From Deltaproteobacteria bacterium (GTDB taxonomy: Bacteria > UBA10199 > JACPAL01 > JACOUP01), in assembly GCA_016177765.1 (NCBI GenBank), contig JACOUP010000003.1, positions 1-64,000 of the forward strand: a DNA stretch of 64,000 nt. The letters are read 5' to 3'. Every line of letters begins with the position of its first letter. Position 1 is the first letter of the stretch. Made by a program: the position numbers and the translations under genes. Below are positions 1 to 12,500 of this stretch, piece after piece. The notes under the pieces are model-generated. The model was given only the letters and a program-made list of their open reading frames with translations, was not told the origin of the DNA and did not search any database.

Positions 1-460
<460 letters not shown>

Positions 461-585
461 AAGGTGTATAACCTTAATTAGGTCAAACCATACGACTTGT
501 CTTGACTACCTGGTTTTGAAGGAGTGGGGGAAAAGTTCTTTGAGAGAATAAGGCTCGAATAACGATGAACGATCTGCGAAGAACG

Positions 586-647
586 AAATTTCCGGCAGAT
601 TCGTTCACGTTCTTCGTTTTTCGGGGAAAATTTCCTGCCGGAAATTT
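586..647 (+). repeat. Inverted repeat in the 16S-23S spacer
   Basis: AAATTTCCGGCAG at 586-598 is repeated as its reverse complement CTGCCGGAAATTT at 635-647, directly before tRNA-Ile. The long stem with a 36-nt loop would form in the precursor transcript, and a role in rRNA or tRNA processing is plausible. Nothing protein-coding is visible in the spacer (461-1014). Confidence 0.55.
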
Positions 648-649
648 TC

Positions 650-722
<73 letters not shown>

Positions 723-735
723 CACGATATCAAAC

Positions 736-808
736 GGGGCTGTAGCTCAGCTGGGAGAGCGCCGCATTTGCAATGCGGAGGTCACCGGTTCGATCCCGGT
801 CAGCTCCA
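736..808 (+). tRNA. tRNA-Ala (TGC)
   Basis: The cloverleaf has the acceptor stem GGGGCTG/CAGCTCC, the T-loop GGTTCGATCC and the anticodon TGC in the loop TTTGCAA. It lies 13 nt after tRNA-Ile in the rRNA spacer. CCA is not encoded. Confidence 0.97.
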
Positions 809-1014
809 CACAGGCGGCGCGAGAATGTTTTGTCCCCCAGATGGGGGTTTCAGGGGGAGAGTGGTATCTCCACCTGACTATAGCGAGCATCTGGCTTGGC
901 CAGTGCGAGCGAATCGATCTTTGAAAACTAAATAAGTAGTACATGGAGAATGCATCAAGTACGAGAACCAAAGCGTTTCAAACGCACGTAAATATCATGA
1001 CCTTATGAAAATAT

Positions 1015-4010
<2,996 letters not shown>

Positions 4011-4072
4011 ATTTTTATGATGTCATGATCGTTTTTAGTGCTTGATCATTCTCTACTACTTATTTTGAATCT

Positions 4073-4189
4073 TCTGGTGACCATACCGAGGGGGTCACAC
4101 CCGGTCCCATTCCGAACCCGGTAGTTAAGTCCCTCAGGGCCGATGGTACTTAAGGTCTTAACCTTAGGGAGAGTAGGACGTTGCCAGAT
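4073..4189 (+). rRNA. 5S rRNA
   Basis: About 117 nt long with the terminal stem TCTGG/CCAGA, the CCGAACCCGG loop-A/B region and the GTAGGACG-type 3' arm. It follows 23S by about 60 nt. Its last bases are part of a 17-bp sequence that recurs at 5047-5063, after the Doc toxin gene. Confidence 0.95.
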
Positions 4190-4196
4190 TAAAATT
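4180..4196 (+). repeat. 17-bp direct repeat, copy 1 (5S 3' end)
   Basis: GTTGCCAGATTAAAATT covers the 3' end of 5S rRNA and a few bases beyond it. An identical copy lies at 5047-5063. The two copies bracket the antitoxin/Doc pair, and each is followed by a hairpin terminator. This looks like a target-site or attachment-site duplication; no integrase is present. Confidence 0.8.
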
Positions 4197-4227
4197 CCCG
4201 CCAGAGGCGGGCCCGCCTTTGGCGGAA

Positions 4228-4264
4228 AACCCCGATCTTCGAAAGAAGGTCGGGGTTTTTTATT
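4228..4264 (+). terminator. Rho-independent terminator of the rRNA operon
   Basis: The stem ACCCCGATCTTC/GAAGGTCGGGGT closes a GAAA loop and is followed by a run of T. Two shorter GC-rich hairpins (CCCGCC...GGCGGG, about 4198-4225) lie between it and the 5S end. Confidence 0.9.
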
Positions 4265-4276
4265 TAATATCAAATA

Positions 4277-4352
4277 GTTACACGTAACACGGATAATTAT
4301 TAGGTTACAATTGTAACTTGATCTTGAATACTTGTTACAACTGTTCTATGAT
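4277..4352 (+). promoter_or_regulatory. Promoter and GTTAC operators of the toxin-antitoxin operon
   Basis: A good sigma-70 promoter is visible: TTGAAT (4324-4329), a 17-bp spacer, then TATGAT (4347-4352). Around it are repeated GTTAC elements: the inverted repeat GTTACACGTAAC (4277-4288), the perfect palindrome GTTACAATTGTAAC (4304-4317) just upstream of the -35, and a half-site GTTACAA (4334-4340) inside the spacer. This spacing is what autorepression by the HTH antitoxin would need. The predicted transcription start (about 4359) falls on the antitoxin ATG, so the message may be leaderless. Confidence 0.65.
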
Positions 4353-4358
4353 CCAATC

Positions 4359-4625
4359 ATGAATGACAATCCAATGAAAATGAAATGGATGAGCACCTCT
4401 CAGGTGGCCCAGAGGCTGGGGATTAGTCGTATGGAAGTGGTGCGCAAAATCAAGAGGGGAGAACTCTTGGCCCATAAAGTTGGGCGTTCTTACATGATCA
4501 AAGAGGGTTCACTTCCCGGGATTCATCGGCCTATTACCGAATCTGAGAAAAAGAATGTAGAGAAGGCGGTGGAAAGGGTGATTCGGCAATACGGCGATGT
4601 GATCCGTCGCCTGGGTCATGAGTGA
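4359..4625 (+). CDS. Excisionase-type HTH antitoxin of a Doc module
   Basis: A small basic protein of about 88 residues. Its N-terminal helix-turn-helix (STSQVAQRLGISRMEVVRKI, then RGELLAHKVGRSYMI) is the MerR/excisionase-like HTH_17 type; a charged helical tail (ESEKKNVEKAVERVIRQYG) would bind the toxin. It overlaps doc by 4 nt, the usual antitoxin-first layout. I chose ATG 4359 because the promoter's -10 ends at 4352; a TTG at 4332 would lie inside the promoter. There is no Shine-Dalgarno, which fits a leaderless transcript. Inferred roles are neutralising the Fic/Doc toxin and repressing the operon through the GTTAC sites. It replaces the Phd antitoxin of the classical phd-doc pair. Confidence 0.85.
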   Translation: MNDNPMKMKWMSTSQVAQRLGISRMEVVRKIKRGELLAHKVGRSYMIKEGSLPGIHRPITESEKKNVEKAVERVIRQYGDVIRRLGHE

Positions 4626-5059
4626 TGAGAGAATTGACTCTGGAGCATGTGGAACAGCTGGCTCATCGCTTGGCACGTCAGGTGATGAGCTGGGATGAAC
4701 CGATTCCTGATTTTACAACAAGGTTTCCCGGAAAACTCGAAAGTTCTCTGAAAGCGCCCCTCCAAACTTATGGGGGGAAGGATCTCTATCCCTTATTGGT
4801 GGACAAGGCCGCTATTCTTTTTTACCTGATGATCAAGAATCATCCGTTCCAGAATGGAAATAAAAGAATAGCCGTTACCTCACTCTTTGTATTTTTAGAT
4901 CTTAACAACCGCTGGCTGTCAATGCACCCGGATACCCTGTATCAAGTGGCGATGTTTGTGGCCCAGAGTCCCGCCGAGATGAAAGAGGCCGCTGTTCAAG
5001 GGATAAAACAGATAATCGCAAAATATCTGGTAGTTAAAGGTAAGAGGTTGCCAGATTAA
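4622..5059 (+). CDS. doc: Doc-type Fic toxin
   Basis: A 145-residue Fic-fold protein. The active-site motif reads HPFQNGNKR (about residues 76-84), matching the Doc form of the Fic motif HPFx(D/N)GNKR, preceded by the typical helix KAAILFYLMIKN. Characterised Doc proteins phosphorylate EF-Tu and block translation; that activity is assumed from the motif. The start overlaps the antitoxin stop. The stop codon and last four residues (RLPD) are encoded inside the second 17-bp copy of the 5S 3' end, so the C-terminus was set by, or co-evolved with, the insertion junction. Confidence 0.92.
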   Translation: MMRELTLEHVEQLAHRLARQVMSWDEPIPDFTTRFPGKLESSLKAPLQTYGGKDLYPLLVDKAAILFYLMIKNHPFQNGNKRIAVTSLFVFLDLNNRWLSMHPDTLYQVAMFVAQSPAEMKEAAVQGIKQIIAKYLVVKGKRLPD

Positions 5060-5063
5060 AATT
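5047..5063 (+). repeat. 17-bp direct repeat, copy 2 (after doc)
   Basis: An exact second copy of GTTGCCAGATTAAAATT from the 5S 3' end (4180-4196), 867 bp downstream and containing the doc stop codon. Similarity extends three bases upstream with one mismatch and stops immediately downstream. Confidence 0.8.
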
Positions 5064-5064
5064 G

Positions 5065-5098
5065 AAAAACCCCCGCCTGAGGTGAAGGGTTTTTTATT
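5065..5098 (+). terminator. Terminator after doc
   Basis: AAAAACCC pairs with GGGTTTTTT around a short GC-rich loop and ends in a T-tract. It mirrors the arrangement after 5S, where the same 17-mer is followed by a terminator. Confidence 0.75.
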
Positions 5099-5132
5099 TG
5101 CACCAAGGGCCGAATTACATTAGGTCTGATTT

Positions 5133-6422
5133 GTGACTGAACTCAAGCGGCATCTTAATCTTCCCAAGCTGACCTTTTACGGAGTGGGGGATATCCTGGG
5201 GGCCGGCATTTATGCCCTCGTGGGGAAGGTTGCTTGGGAGGCCGGGGGGCTAGCCTGGTTTGCCTTTCTCTTTGCCGGCCTCTCAATCCTGCCGACCGCC
5301 CTTTCTTATGCCGAGCTAACCAGTCGTTACCCTAAAAGCGGTGGGGTCTCTGTTTTTGCCGGCAGGGCCTTCCGTCGTCATTCGATTCCTTTTGTGGTTG
5401 GTTTTATCGTTTTGATGTCGGGTCTTGTTTCCTCGGCGGCCGTGGCGAACGCCTTTCACGGCTATCTTTCCACCTTGTGGGAGGTGCCACGGGGACTGGC
5501 GATTGTTTTTTTTCTTTCCTTTCTCACCTTCATCAATTGGCGCGGCATCGCGGAATCTTCCAATTTTAACATCCTTTGTGTCCTTGCGGAGGCGGGAGGG
5601 TTGCTTCTCATTATCGCCTTTGGCTGGGGGCATTGGGGGGAGGGAAATTTTCTCGTGGGCCGGGGAGGGGAGGGTTTTCTGAGCCGGGAGACCCTGGAGG
5701 GGATCGGCGCCGCCTCCATTTTGGCTTTTTATGCGGCGGTCGGTTTTGAGGATATCTGTAATGTTTCGGAAGAGGTGATCGATCCGGAGAAAACGGTTCC
5801 GAAGGCGATCCTTCTGGCGGTTTCTATTTCGTCGTTGATTTACATCGGGATCGCCTTGACCGTGGTTTCGGTTGTTTCCATCCCGGAACTGGGGGAATCG
5901 AAGGCCCCGCTCGCCCTGGTCGCCTCCAAGATTATCCCATTTTTTTCGCCCAAGGTCATAGCCACCCTGGCCCTTTTTTCCCTCACCAACACTGCCTTGG
6001 CCAACATGATCATGGCTTCCCGTCTCCTCTACGGGATGTCCCGTGAGGGCTGGATTTTCCGAAGCTTCTCTCTTGTTTCTTCCCGTCGTCAGACGCCGGT
6101 TGTTGCTGTCATCACCGTTTTTTTCCTGACCCTTGTTCTCGCCCTTTCCGGTTCGCTCAAAATCCTGGGGCAAACCACCAGTGTCATCATGCTCAGCATG
6201 TTTATTATCGTGCACCTTTCTTTGCTGGTGATCCGGATCCGTGGGGACAAACCGGATTCCGAGACCCGGCTTTTTCGAATCCCCCTGGTTGTTCCCTTTT
6301 TGGGGATACTGATTTCCGCCTTTATGATCACACAGGCCCCCCATGAAGCCTACCTCCGGGTGGGGATCCTCTTTGGGATCGGTTTTCTGTTGAGCCTCTC
6401 CATGCGCCGGTTCATGTTTTAA
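5133..6422 (+). CDS. APC-family amino-acid permease
   Basis: A 429-residue, very hydrophobic protein with about twelve predicted membrane segments. The N-terminal GVGDILGAGIYALVG is the TM1 glycine-rich motif of APC transporters (usual form GxGAIIGAGIF). YAELTSRYPKSGG in TM2/3 and an internal SEEVIDPEKTVPKAI loop are also family features. It should exchange or import amino acids or amines across the inner membrane; the substrate cannot be read from sequence. The start is GTG 5133 with weak ribosome binding (AGGT about 8 nt upstream). It appears monocistronic, with the doc terminator upstream and a palindromic repeat downstream. Confidence 0.88.
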   Translation: MTELKRHLNLPKLTFYGVGDILGAGIYALVGKVAWEAGGLAWFAFLFAGLSILPTALSYAELTSRYPKSGGVSVFAGRAFRRHSIPFVVGFIVLMSGLVSSAAVANAFHGYLSTLWEVPRGLAIVFFLSFLTFINWRGIAESSNFNILCVLAEAGGLLLIIAFGWGHWGEGNFLVGRGGEGFLSRETLEGIGAASILAFYAAVGFEDICNVSEEVIDPEKTVPKAILLAVSISSLIYIGIALTVVSVVSIPELGESKAPLALVASKIIPFFSPKVIATLALFSLTNTALANMIMASRLLYGMSREGWIFRSFSLVSSRRQTPVVAVITVFFLTLVLALSGSLKILGQTTSVIMLSMFIIVHLSLLVIRIRGDKPDSETRLFRIPLVVPFLGILISAFMITQAPHEAYLRVGILFGIGFLLSLSMRRFMF

Positions 6423-6446
6423 TTTATTTATCAATAGGTTCCATGC

Positions 6447-6483
6447 GTGCCTGGCACCAGCCCCCCCTTTGGTGCCAGGCACC
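6447..6483. repeat. REP-like palindrome, GTGCC variant
   Basis: Perfect 12-bp inverted repeat GTGCCTGGCACC/GGTGCCAGGCAC around a C-rich loop, between the permease and the giant gene. A close relative lies at 15434-15470, and the GGTACC family around the RAYT gene (20154-21762) is similar in design. There is no T-tract, so it is more likely a repeat than a simple terminator. Confidence 0.7.
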
Positions 6484-6545
6484 TTCCTAAACCCCTGATT
6501 CTCTAGCAACTTTCCCTATTCTCACCCGATAAAACAGGTAAGCCT

Positions 6546-9500
6546 ATGTCTTGCGATCCGATCAGCCAATCTTGCCCGCGTCGCCCCGGAGAAACCGACC
6601 CCTCTGATGAACCAAACGCCTCTTTTCCGGACAGGCCGGATACGGGAAAAAAGGCCGATTCCAGAATGAGTTTGAGTTCTGGCGGGGGCAGTTTTGAATT
6701 GCTCCCGAGAGCTGACCTGGCCCTGTTACAATTGCGATCGGGAGGTCATCCACAGGCCGGTGTTGTCAGGAGACCCACTTCGGAATCGGGCGGGAGCAGT
6801 TCTGGGGAACACCCGGTTCGCAATCTAAAGATTGATCCTTCCAAGCCGACCGTTGTCTTGCTCGATTTTAACGGGGTTCTCGATACCACGCGTCGCGCGG
6901 TTGATCTCTTGTCTCTCATGCAGGCGGACCCGAATGTTTCCGGGATTTACCTCTTTGGGGTTTATCCGGATGAATTGGTGGATCCAGAAGAGCTGGATGG
7001 ACGCTGGCCGACACGAGCGGCTGAGGTGCGTGAGGCACAAGCGAGTGCAAGAGCGGTAGGAAGACCGACCTATCAGAGTTTGAGAGGACTTTATCCCAAG
7101 TTAGCCGGTGATTTGAGTGTTGCCAAATTTATTCCCAATGGCGGGGAACAAGAACGTGAATTCAGGGCACACGGTGTTGATCCGAGCAGATTTAACGTTA
7201 TTGTCCTGGATGATATGGAGGATGACGTCCGGTTTGATCTTGATGATCCGGCTATTTCGGATGAATTTAGAGCTGCGGTTCAAGTTGTGACGCCACGGCA
7301 GGTCGGGAAGGCCCATGAAATCCCCCCTGTCGAATCCTCCGTGTTTGAAGATTGGGACGAACTCTCCCGCAAACTGGCCGCCAGCTATGAAGGTCACACA
7401 GCACCTTCCGCACCGCCAGTGACGCCTCCACCCGATCCTCCACCAGCCGGATCCGGGGGAGGGGGTGGTGACGAACTTTTGCCAAAACTCCTTCTGGTAC
7501 GCAACAATCCGGTAGCGCTTCGACAGCTTGTCCTTGCCGATCTGAGAATTCTGGACACCCCCGTGGTTGACGAATTCGTGCGTCTCACACGGGAGGATCC
7601 CGATTTTCATTCGGACACCGCTTTTGCCGTTATCGGGGGGATGCGGTTTGAAGAGAATTTCAGAAGCGGGGGGCAGATTGTCCTTTCCACCTATTTTTCA
7701 CGACTAGGCCTTGAAAGTACGGTCACCAACCTTTCTATGGTGGATCCTACTGAGGCGGCAACTTTTATGGACCCTGTCTGGAATCGCTGTCAGGATATTA
7801 TGTCCCGTGGTTCCAATCCGGACATGCGGTACTATGTCCTGGCCCTGACCCACGAGATCGTCCGTAAAGATCTCTTGAGACAACAATCCTTGGGAGACGA
7901 CCCGGTCCTGAGGATTGTGGCTCTCGGCATGAAAGACCCGGACCCGACTAACTCCTATCTGGCGTGGAAGATCCTCAAAATGTTGGATCCTGCGGCGGCC
8001 CGTGTTGTCGGCAGGGATTCCTTTACCGAAGGGGTCTCGACCGCCTCTGGGGAAAGTCCTGAATTTGGGATTTCCCCCTATGTTATCGACAATGACCATC
8101 AAAATCTTATGCGGTCCAATTTATTCATTCAGTTGCTTTCCGGTAGTGTCCCAGAGACAACGGTTGTTTCCATTGACGAGGTTGTTCCGATCCATTCCCT
8201 GGCCGATTACAATCCGGACCCTCGTCATCGAAAGGGGATTGTCGATGAGAAGTATGCGGCCTTGCGCAGAATTGTTGTGGAAGAGGGTGAGGGAGCTGAT
8301 CGTGAAAGGGTGATCGGTCGCTTTTTTGCCCTGCCGGATGTTGCGGGGCATGAACAATCGGTTAAGGTGTTGAGACTCCCCTCCGGCCGGCAGTTTGTCA
8401 TCGACGGCCAACACAGGATGGCTACGCTGATTCGTGCCGCGCGAGAAGGGTTGATCCCCTCCGACTGGCTCGACGCAGTCGGTCCGGTAGAACGGACCAC
8501 CTATCAAGGGGATATCCCTGAGGCGGTCATTGAACACACGCTTACCTTGGGGGTTGATCTCTCGTGGAAGGATCTTTTTCCGGAGTCAGAGGGTTCCCCT
8601 GCCAATCGGTTGACTCTTTCTTCCGGCGCCCGATATTCTTTCCAGCTGGATGATGGAAGAGACCTTCGTTTTCTTCCCCCCGATACGGAAGATAAAGGGC
8701 TCGCCGAATACCGTGGGCAAGAAGTGGGGCGAATTGTTGCCGCCTTTCGGGATAATACGGCCAATCTGGTGACGCTCACCGGTTACCCCGGTACGCGGAA
8801 GACGCGTACTTCTGTGACCGAGCTCGAGTCTGCCCTGGACGCGGCCGGATTTTCAAGTTTGCATTGGGAATTTAAGAATCTGGTTCGTCTTGTTGACCAT
8901 GAGGGGGTGCAGGCACAACATTGGTTGGTCCCTCCCCACGTGGTTGTTCTGGATGAGGCGGCAATCCCGAAAGAACAGTGGGGGCGAACAGGACCAGTAG
9001 CCAAGGTTATCGGACGGTATCTCGCGGCGGGGGGCCGTATCATTTTGATGGGGGCTGGTGGGAATACGACGCCCGAAACACAAGTCGAAGAGATGGGGTG
9101 GGTCCAGCAGGCAAAGGGGGTTCGGTTACTCAACGTCCCTTTTGATGTGAAGCCGCTCAATTCCCATCAGGCCCGGGACCTCCTGACCGAGGGTACTCTT
9201 CTCTCCGGTGCCGACAAGGAGGCCTATACCGATCTTGTCCTTCGGTATCTCCCGCCGTACCTGCGCCCCGTGAAACATTTTAGTTTGAGACCGCCCGATT
9301 TTAACAGGGCAACACCGATTCATAGTTTTTCGGAGGCGAGGGATTACTTTTATGGATTGATGAGAGATCCAAAAAACCGTTCCGGCTGGGCCCGTTCAGG
9401 GATCACCGTCACCACTCTTCCCGAAGATATCCCGGCGGCGGAGGCAATGGTGGCCCTTCGTGAGGGGGAGCGGCCACTCCTTGTCGGCAATCGCCTTATT

Positions 9501-12500
9501 GCAGAAAACTTTCAGACCTGGGGTGATTTCCGAAGACTGGTGGCAACGGCCAAGGAGGCCGGTGTTGAAAACGATCTTGTCGGTCGGGTTCTCGGGCAGA
9601 TTGAAATGGATCCATCAATGGCCGTTGTTGAAGGGGGCTCTCCACAGACGCCGCAACAGGTCCTTCATGCCTTGGCACATGCCGATAATCCGTCTGCCAG
9701 GGCCCAGGCTTATGGCAACGTTCATGGGCTTGTTGTTGCTGTCATGACCAGCCTTGCCGATGTTCCCAACCTTGGTGACAGTTTCACTACCCCGAAAGAT
9801 TTGGCCGACGGTATAGACGCTCCCTTGCCGGGAACGCTTGTTGTTGCTGAGCTTTTTGCCGGTGAGCCGGAAGCGGTCAAGTCGGCCTACAGGGCCCGGA
9901 CAACCACGAGACGACTTTGGGAAGAAGTTGAATCCTCCGTGGGGGCCCCCCTCCGAAGACTTTTTGAAGAGACGGAACAGGCGAGTGTTGACCTCCGGGA
10001 TGTTGATGGAGCGATGCTGGTCCGGGCCTTTACAGTGGTTCAGGGAAAAAACCGTGCACTGGCGGCGGCCAATCCCCCCCCGCCGCCGGAGGAATCGGCC
10101 GATGTCGTCGCGACACGGGCCCTTTTCCGGGATCTCCCGGTGGAGACGGGGGTTCGTTATCCGATCTTGTCCGCGACGGAACGGGAAGATCTGACGGCCC
10201 ACTTAGCCCAGTTGGATCGTCCCTTTCGGTCCGGTTCCAGCGAACACCACACCTCTTTTGGGCGTCATTGGAAGTCGTTTTTGGCGGCGGCGGCACAGTG
10301 GGGCCCGGAATCCCGGACCGGCAGGGTTCGGGCGCTGGTTGTTGGGGCCGGTCTTGATTTTCCGATTAACGAAGCGGTTCCCTTCATGAGTCATGTTGCC
10401 GGTTACCGTCCCTTGTTGCAGGAAAGGAAGGAGGCGATCAACGTCCTGGAACTGGCGGCGCTGATGGCGAACCATGGTTTAGACTACGCGATCGATGTCG
10501 TCGATCCGAACGGGGAGGTTGAGGCCTACTTCCGGGCCCTCGCGGCGGTCGAATCCCACCGCTTTCTGGTGGCGGATCATGCCGGCGTCTCGCGTGACTA
10601 TATTCAGACGGTTTTTGGTCCCCAGGCTCGTGATGTCACCGCCGAGCATCTGGGTAGACTCCCTCAGGGCGCAACAGTCGTCTACGAAGTGAGACTGCCG
10701 CGGGAGGTTTTGGATAGAATTCATTTCCACCGTCGGTCGGTGCTTGAGCCGTTACCCGGTACCGGGTACGATCTTGTCGACTTTAGTCTGGTCAAGCCGC
10801 ACCTGCGGCGTGAAATTCAGGCAGGGGAGGGGGGCCAAGTTCTGGGGGCGACCCTTTTGGACACGGCTGAAAGGAATCTTGTCTTGAATCTGAATCAGGG
10901 TGGAACCGTCGTGACGGATGCCTTTGAAGAAAAGAAGGCCGGCTCTCACGGTTTTTCCGTCCTGAGAGACTATGGGTCGGACGAGAGGGTTCTCCGCCTG
11001 ACGCACCCTCGTCAGAAGGTTTCCTGTCTGGTTCGCGATCGGTCGGGTCCTTTTCAGGCGGCAATCGTTTCCCCCCATCCCTCCCGTTCTTCCCCGGTCC
11101 CCGGGCCTCTCCTTCTTGGAAGCGATCCTGTTCCCTGGGCCCTTTCGGCGCTCGATGCGGCGCCAACAGAGGAGGCACGGGCCTTTCTCTATAGCCGTCT
11201 CGCCTTTGAGCTATTGACGGTCCAGTCCCGTTTGGACCATTTTTTTCTGGGGGGATTGGATCGGTTTCCTGAGACAGAGATCCTGGATGATCTGGAGAAA
11301 AGTTTGCCGATTGTCCGGGCGGTCGCTGAACGGTACGCGCGTGAACCGGCATCCCTGAAAAATCGAGTTACTTGGGAGGAGCCTGATTTTGAAAGAAGGA
11401 TCCAGCTTGTCTGGGACCCTGCCTATCTGGAGATGGCGCTTTTTCTCCCGATCGCCGTCCTCCTCGATCGTCCCATCTCGGACCCGCGCGATCTCGAGGG
11501 GCTGGATCGGGCGACATGGGTAAGGGTAATCCGGGAGGTCCGGGAGGCCCGTCGCCAGACCCACGAGGCATTGATGAGAGAAGGGTTTACGGTGGCACTC
11601 AATGGGCATTTTCAACTTCGCGCCGGGAGTCTGGAACGTTGGTCCGATCTCGGCCGGTTGGTGACCCTCGCCCGGGAACATGGGGCGGATCCCCTTTCGC
11701 GCCTACTCGCCCAGATTGATATCCCCAGACCTCCCTCTGTGGAGGGGACAGCCGGTCACCCGTGGCAGTTTATCTGGCGGCTCCAGCATGGTGGTGAGGT
11801 GAGATCTCTTTTTGCCAACCGCCTCGATGTTTACGATGATGTCCAGTCACACCCCGCCACCGTCAGACAACTTATCCAGGTGATTCAGAGAAGGGGTTCG
11901 TTGGATAACGAAGATATCGAAAGTATGGCCCCGATTATTGCGGATGGCGTGGAAAGGGGACTGGCGTTGGCGGTCATTTATGCGGCGGAGTCTCCCGCCT
12001 TTAGACAGGCCTATGTCGCGCATCGCGAGGGTGAACCAGTTTTTTTTGAAAGAGAGACATTGGAACGATATGTCTTGGCCCCTTTGCGAGAACTGTTGGG
12101 TTACGAAGAGGGTTCCGATCTTTCTGGCCTCACCGCAGAGGAGGTGGCGACAGGGCTCCGGCGTTATGCTGGACTGAGTTCGCTCCCCCCTGTTGTTGAT
12201 CGGAGGCCTGAAGAGAGGGATGCCGAAGTGGCCCGTCGTCTGAACCATTACCTTGATCAATGGAACAGAGGTCCAAGACGTGCGATGACTGTAAGGGCGT
12301 TGAAGGCCGCCCTCAGAGGGTCGCCGGCAGGTCTAGAAATTAAGATCAGGGCGATTGATGTTGACGAGGCCTGGGAGACTGTTGTCCTCCCAATCCTGGA
12401 GCAAAGGGCCCCGACCCTCTTGGGGGAACGAGCCCCCCGCTCTATGAAGCAAGAGGCGGTAAGAGTCGGCACAGAAGTGGTTGTTGCCCGTTGGCTCGAC

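Noticed and set aside
5316-6509. A 397-codon open frame antisense to the permease
   Set aside because: It is full of charged low-complexity sequence, lacks a family signature and mirrors the strong codon bias of the real permease gene.
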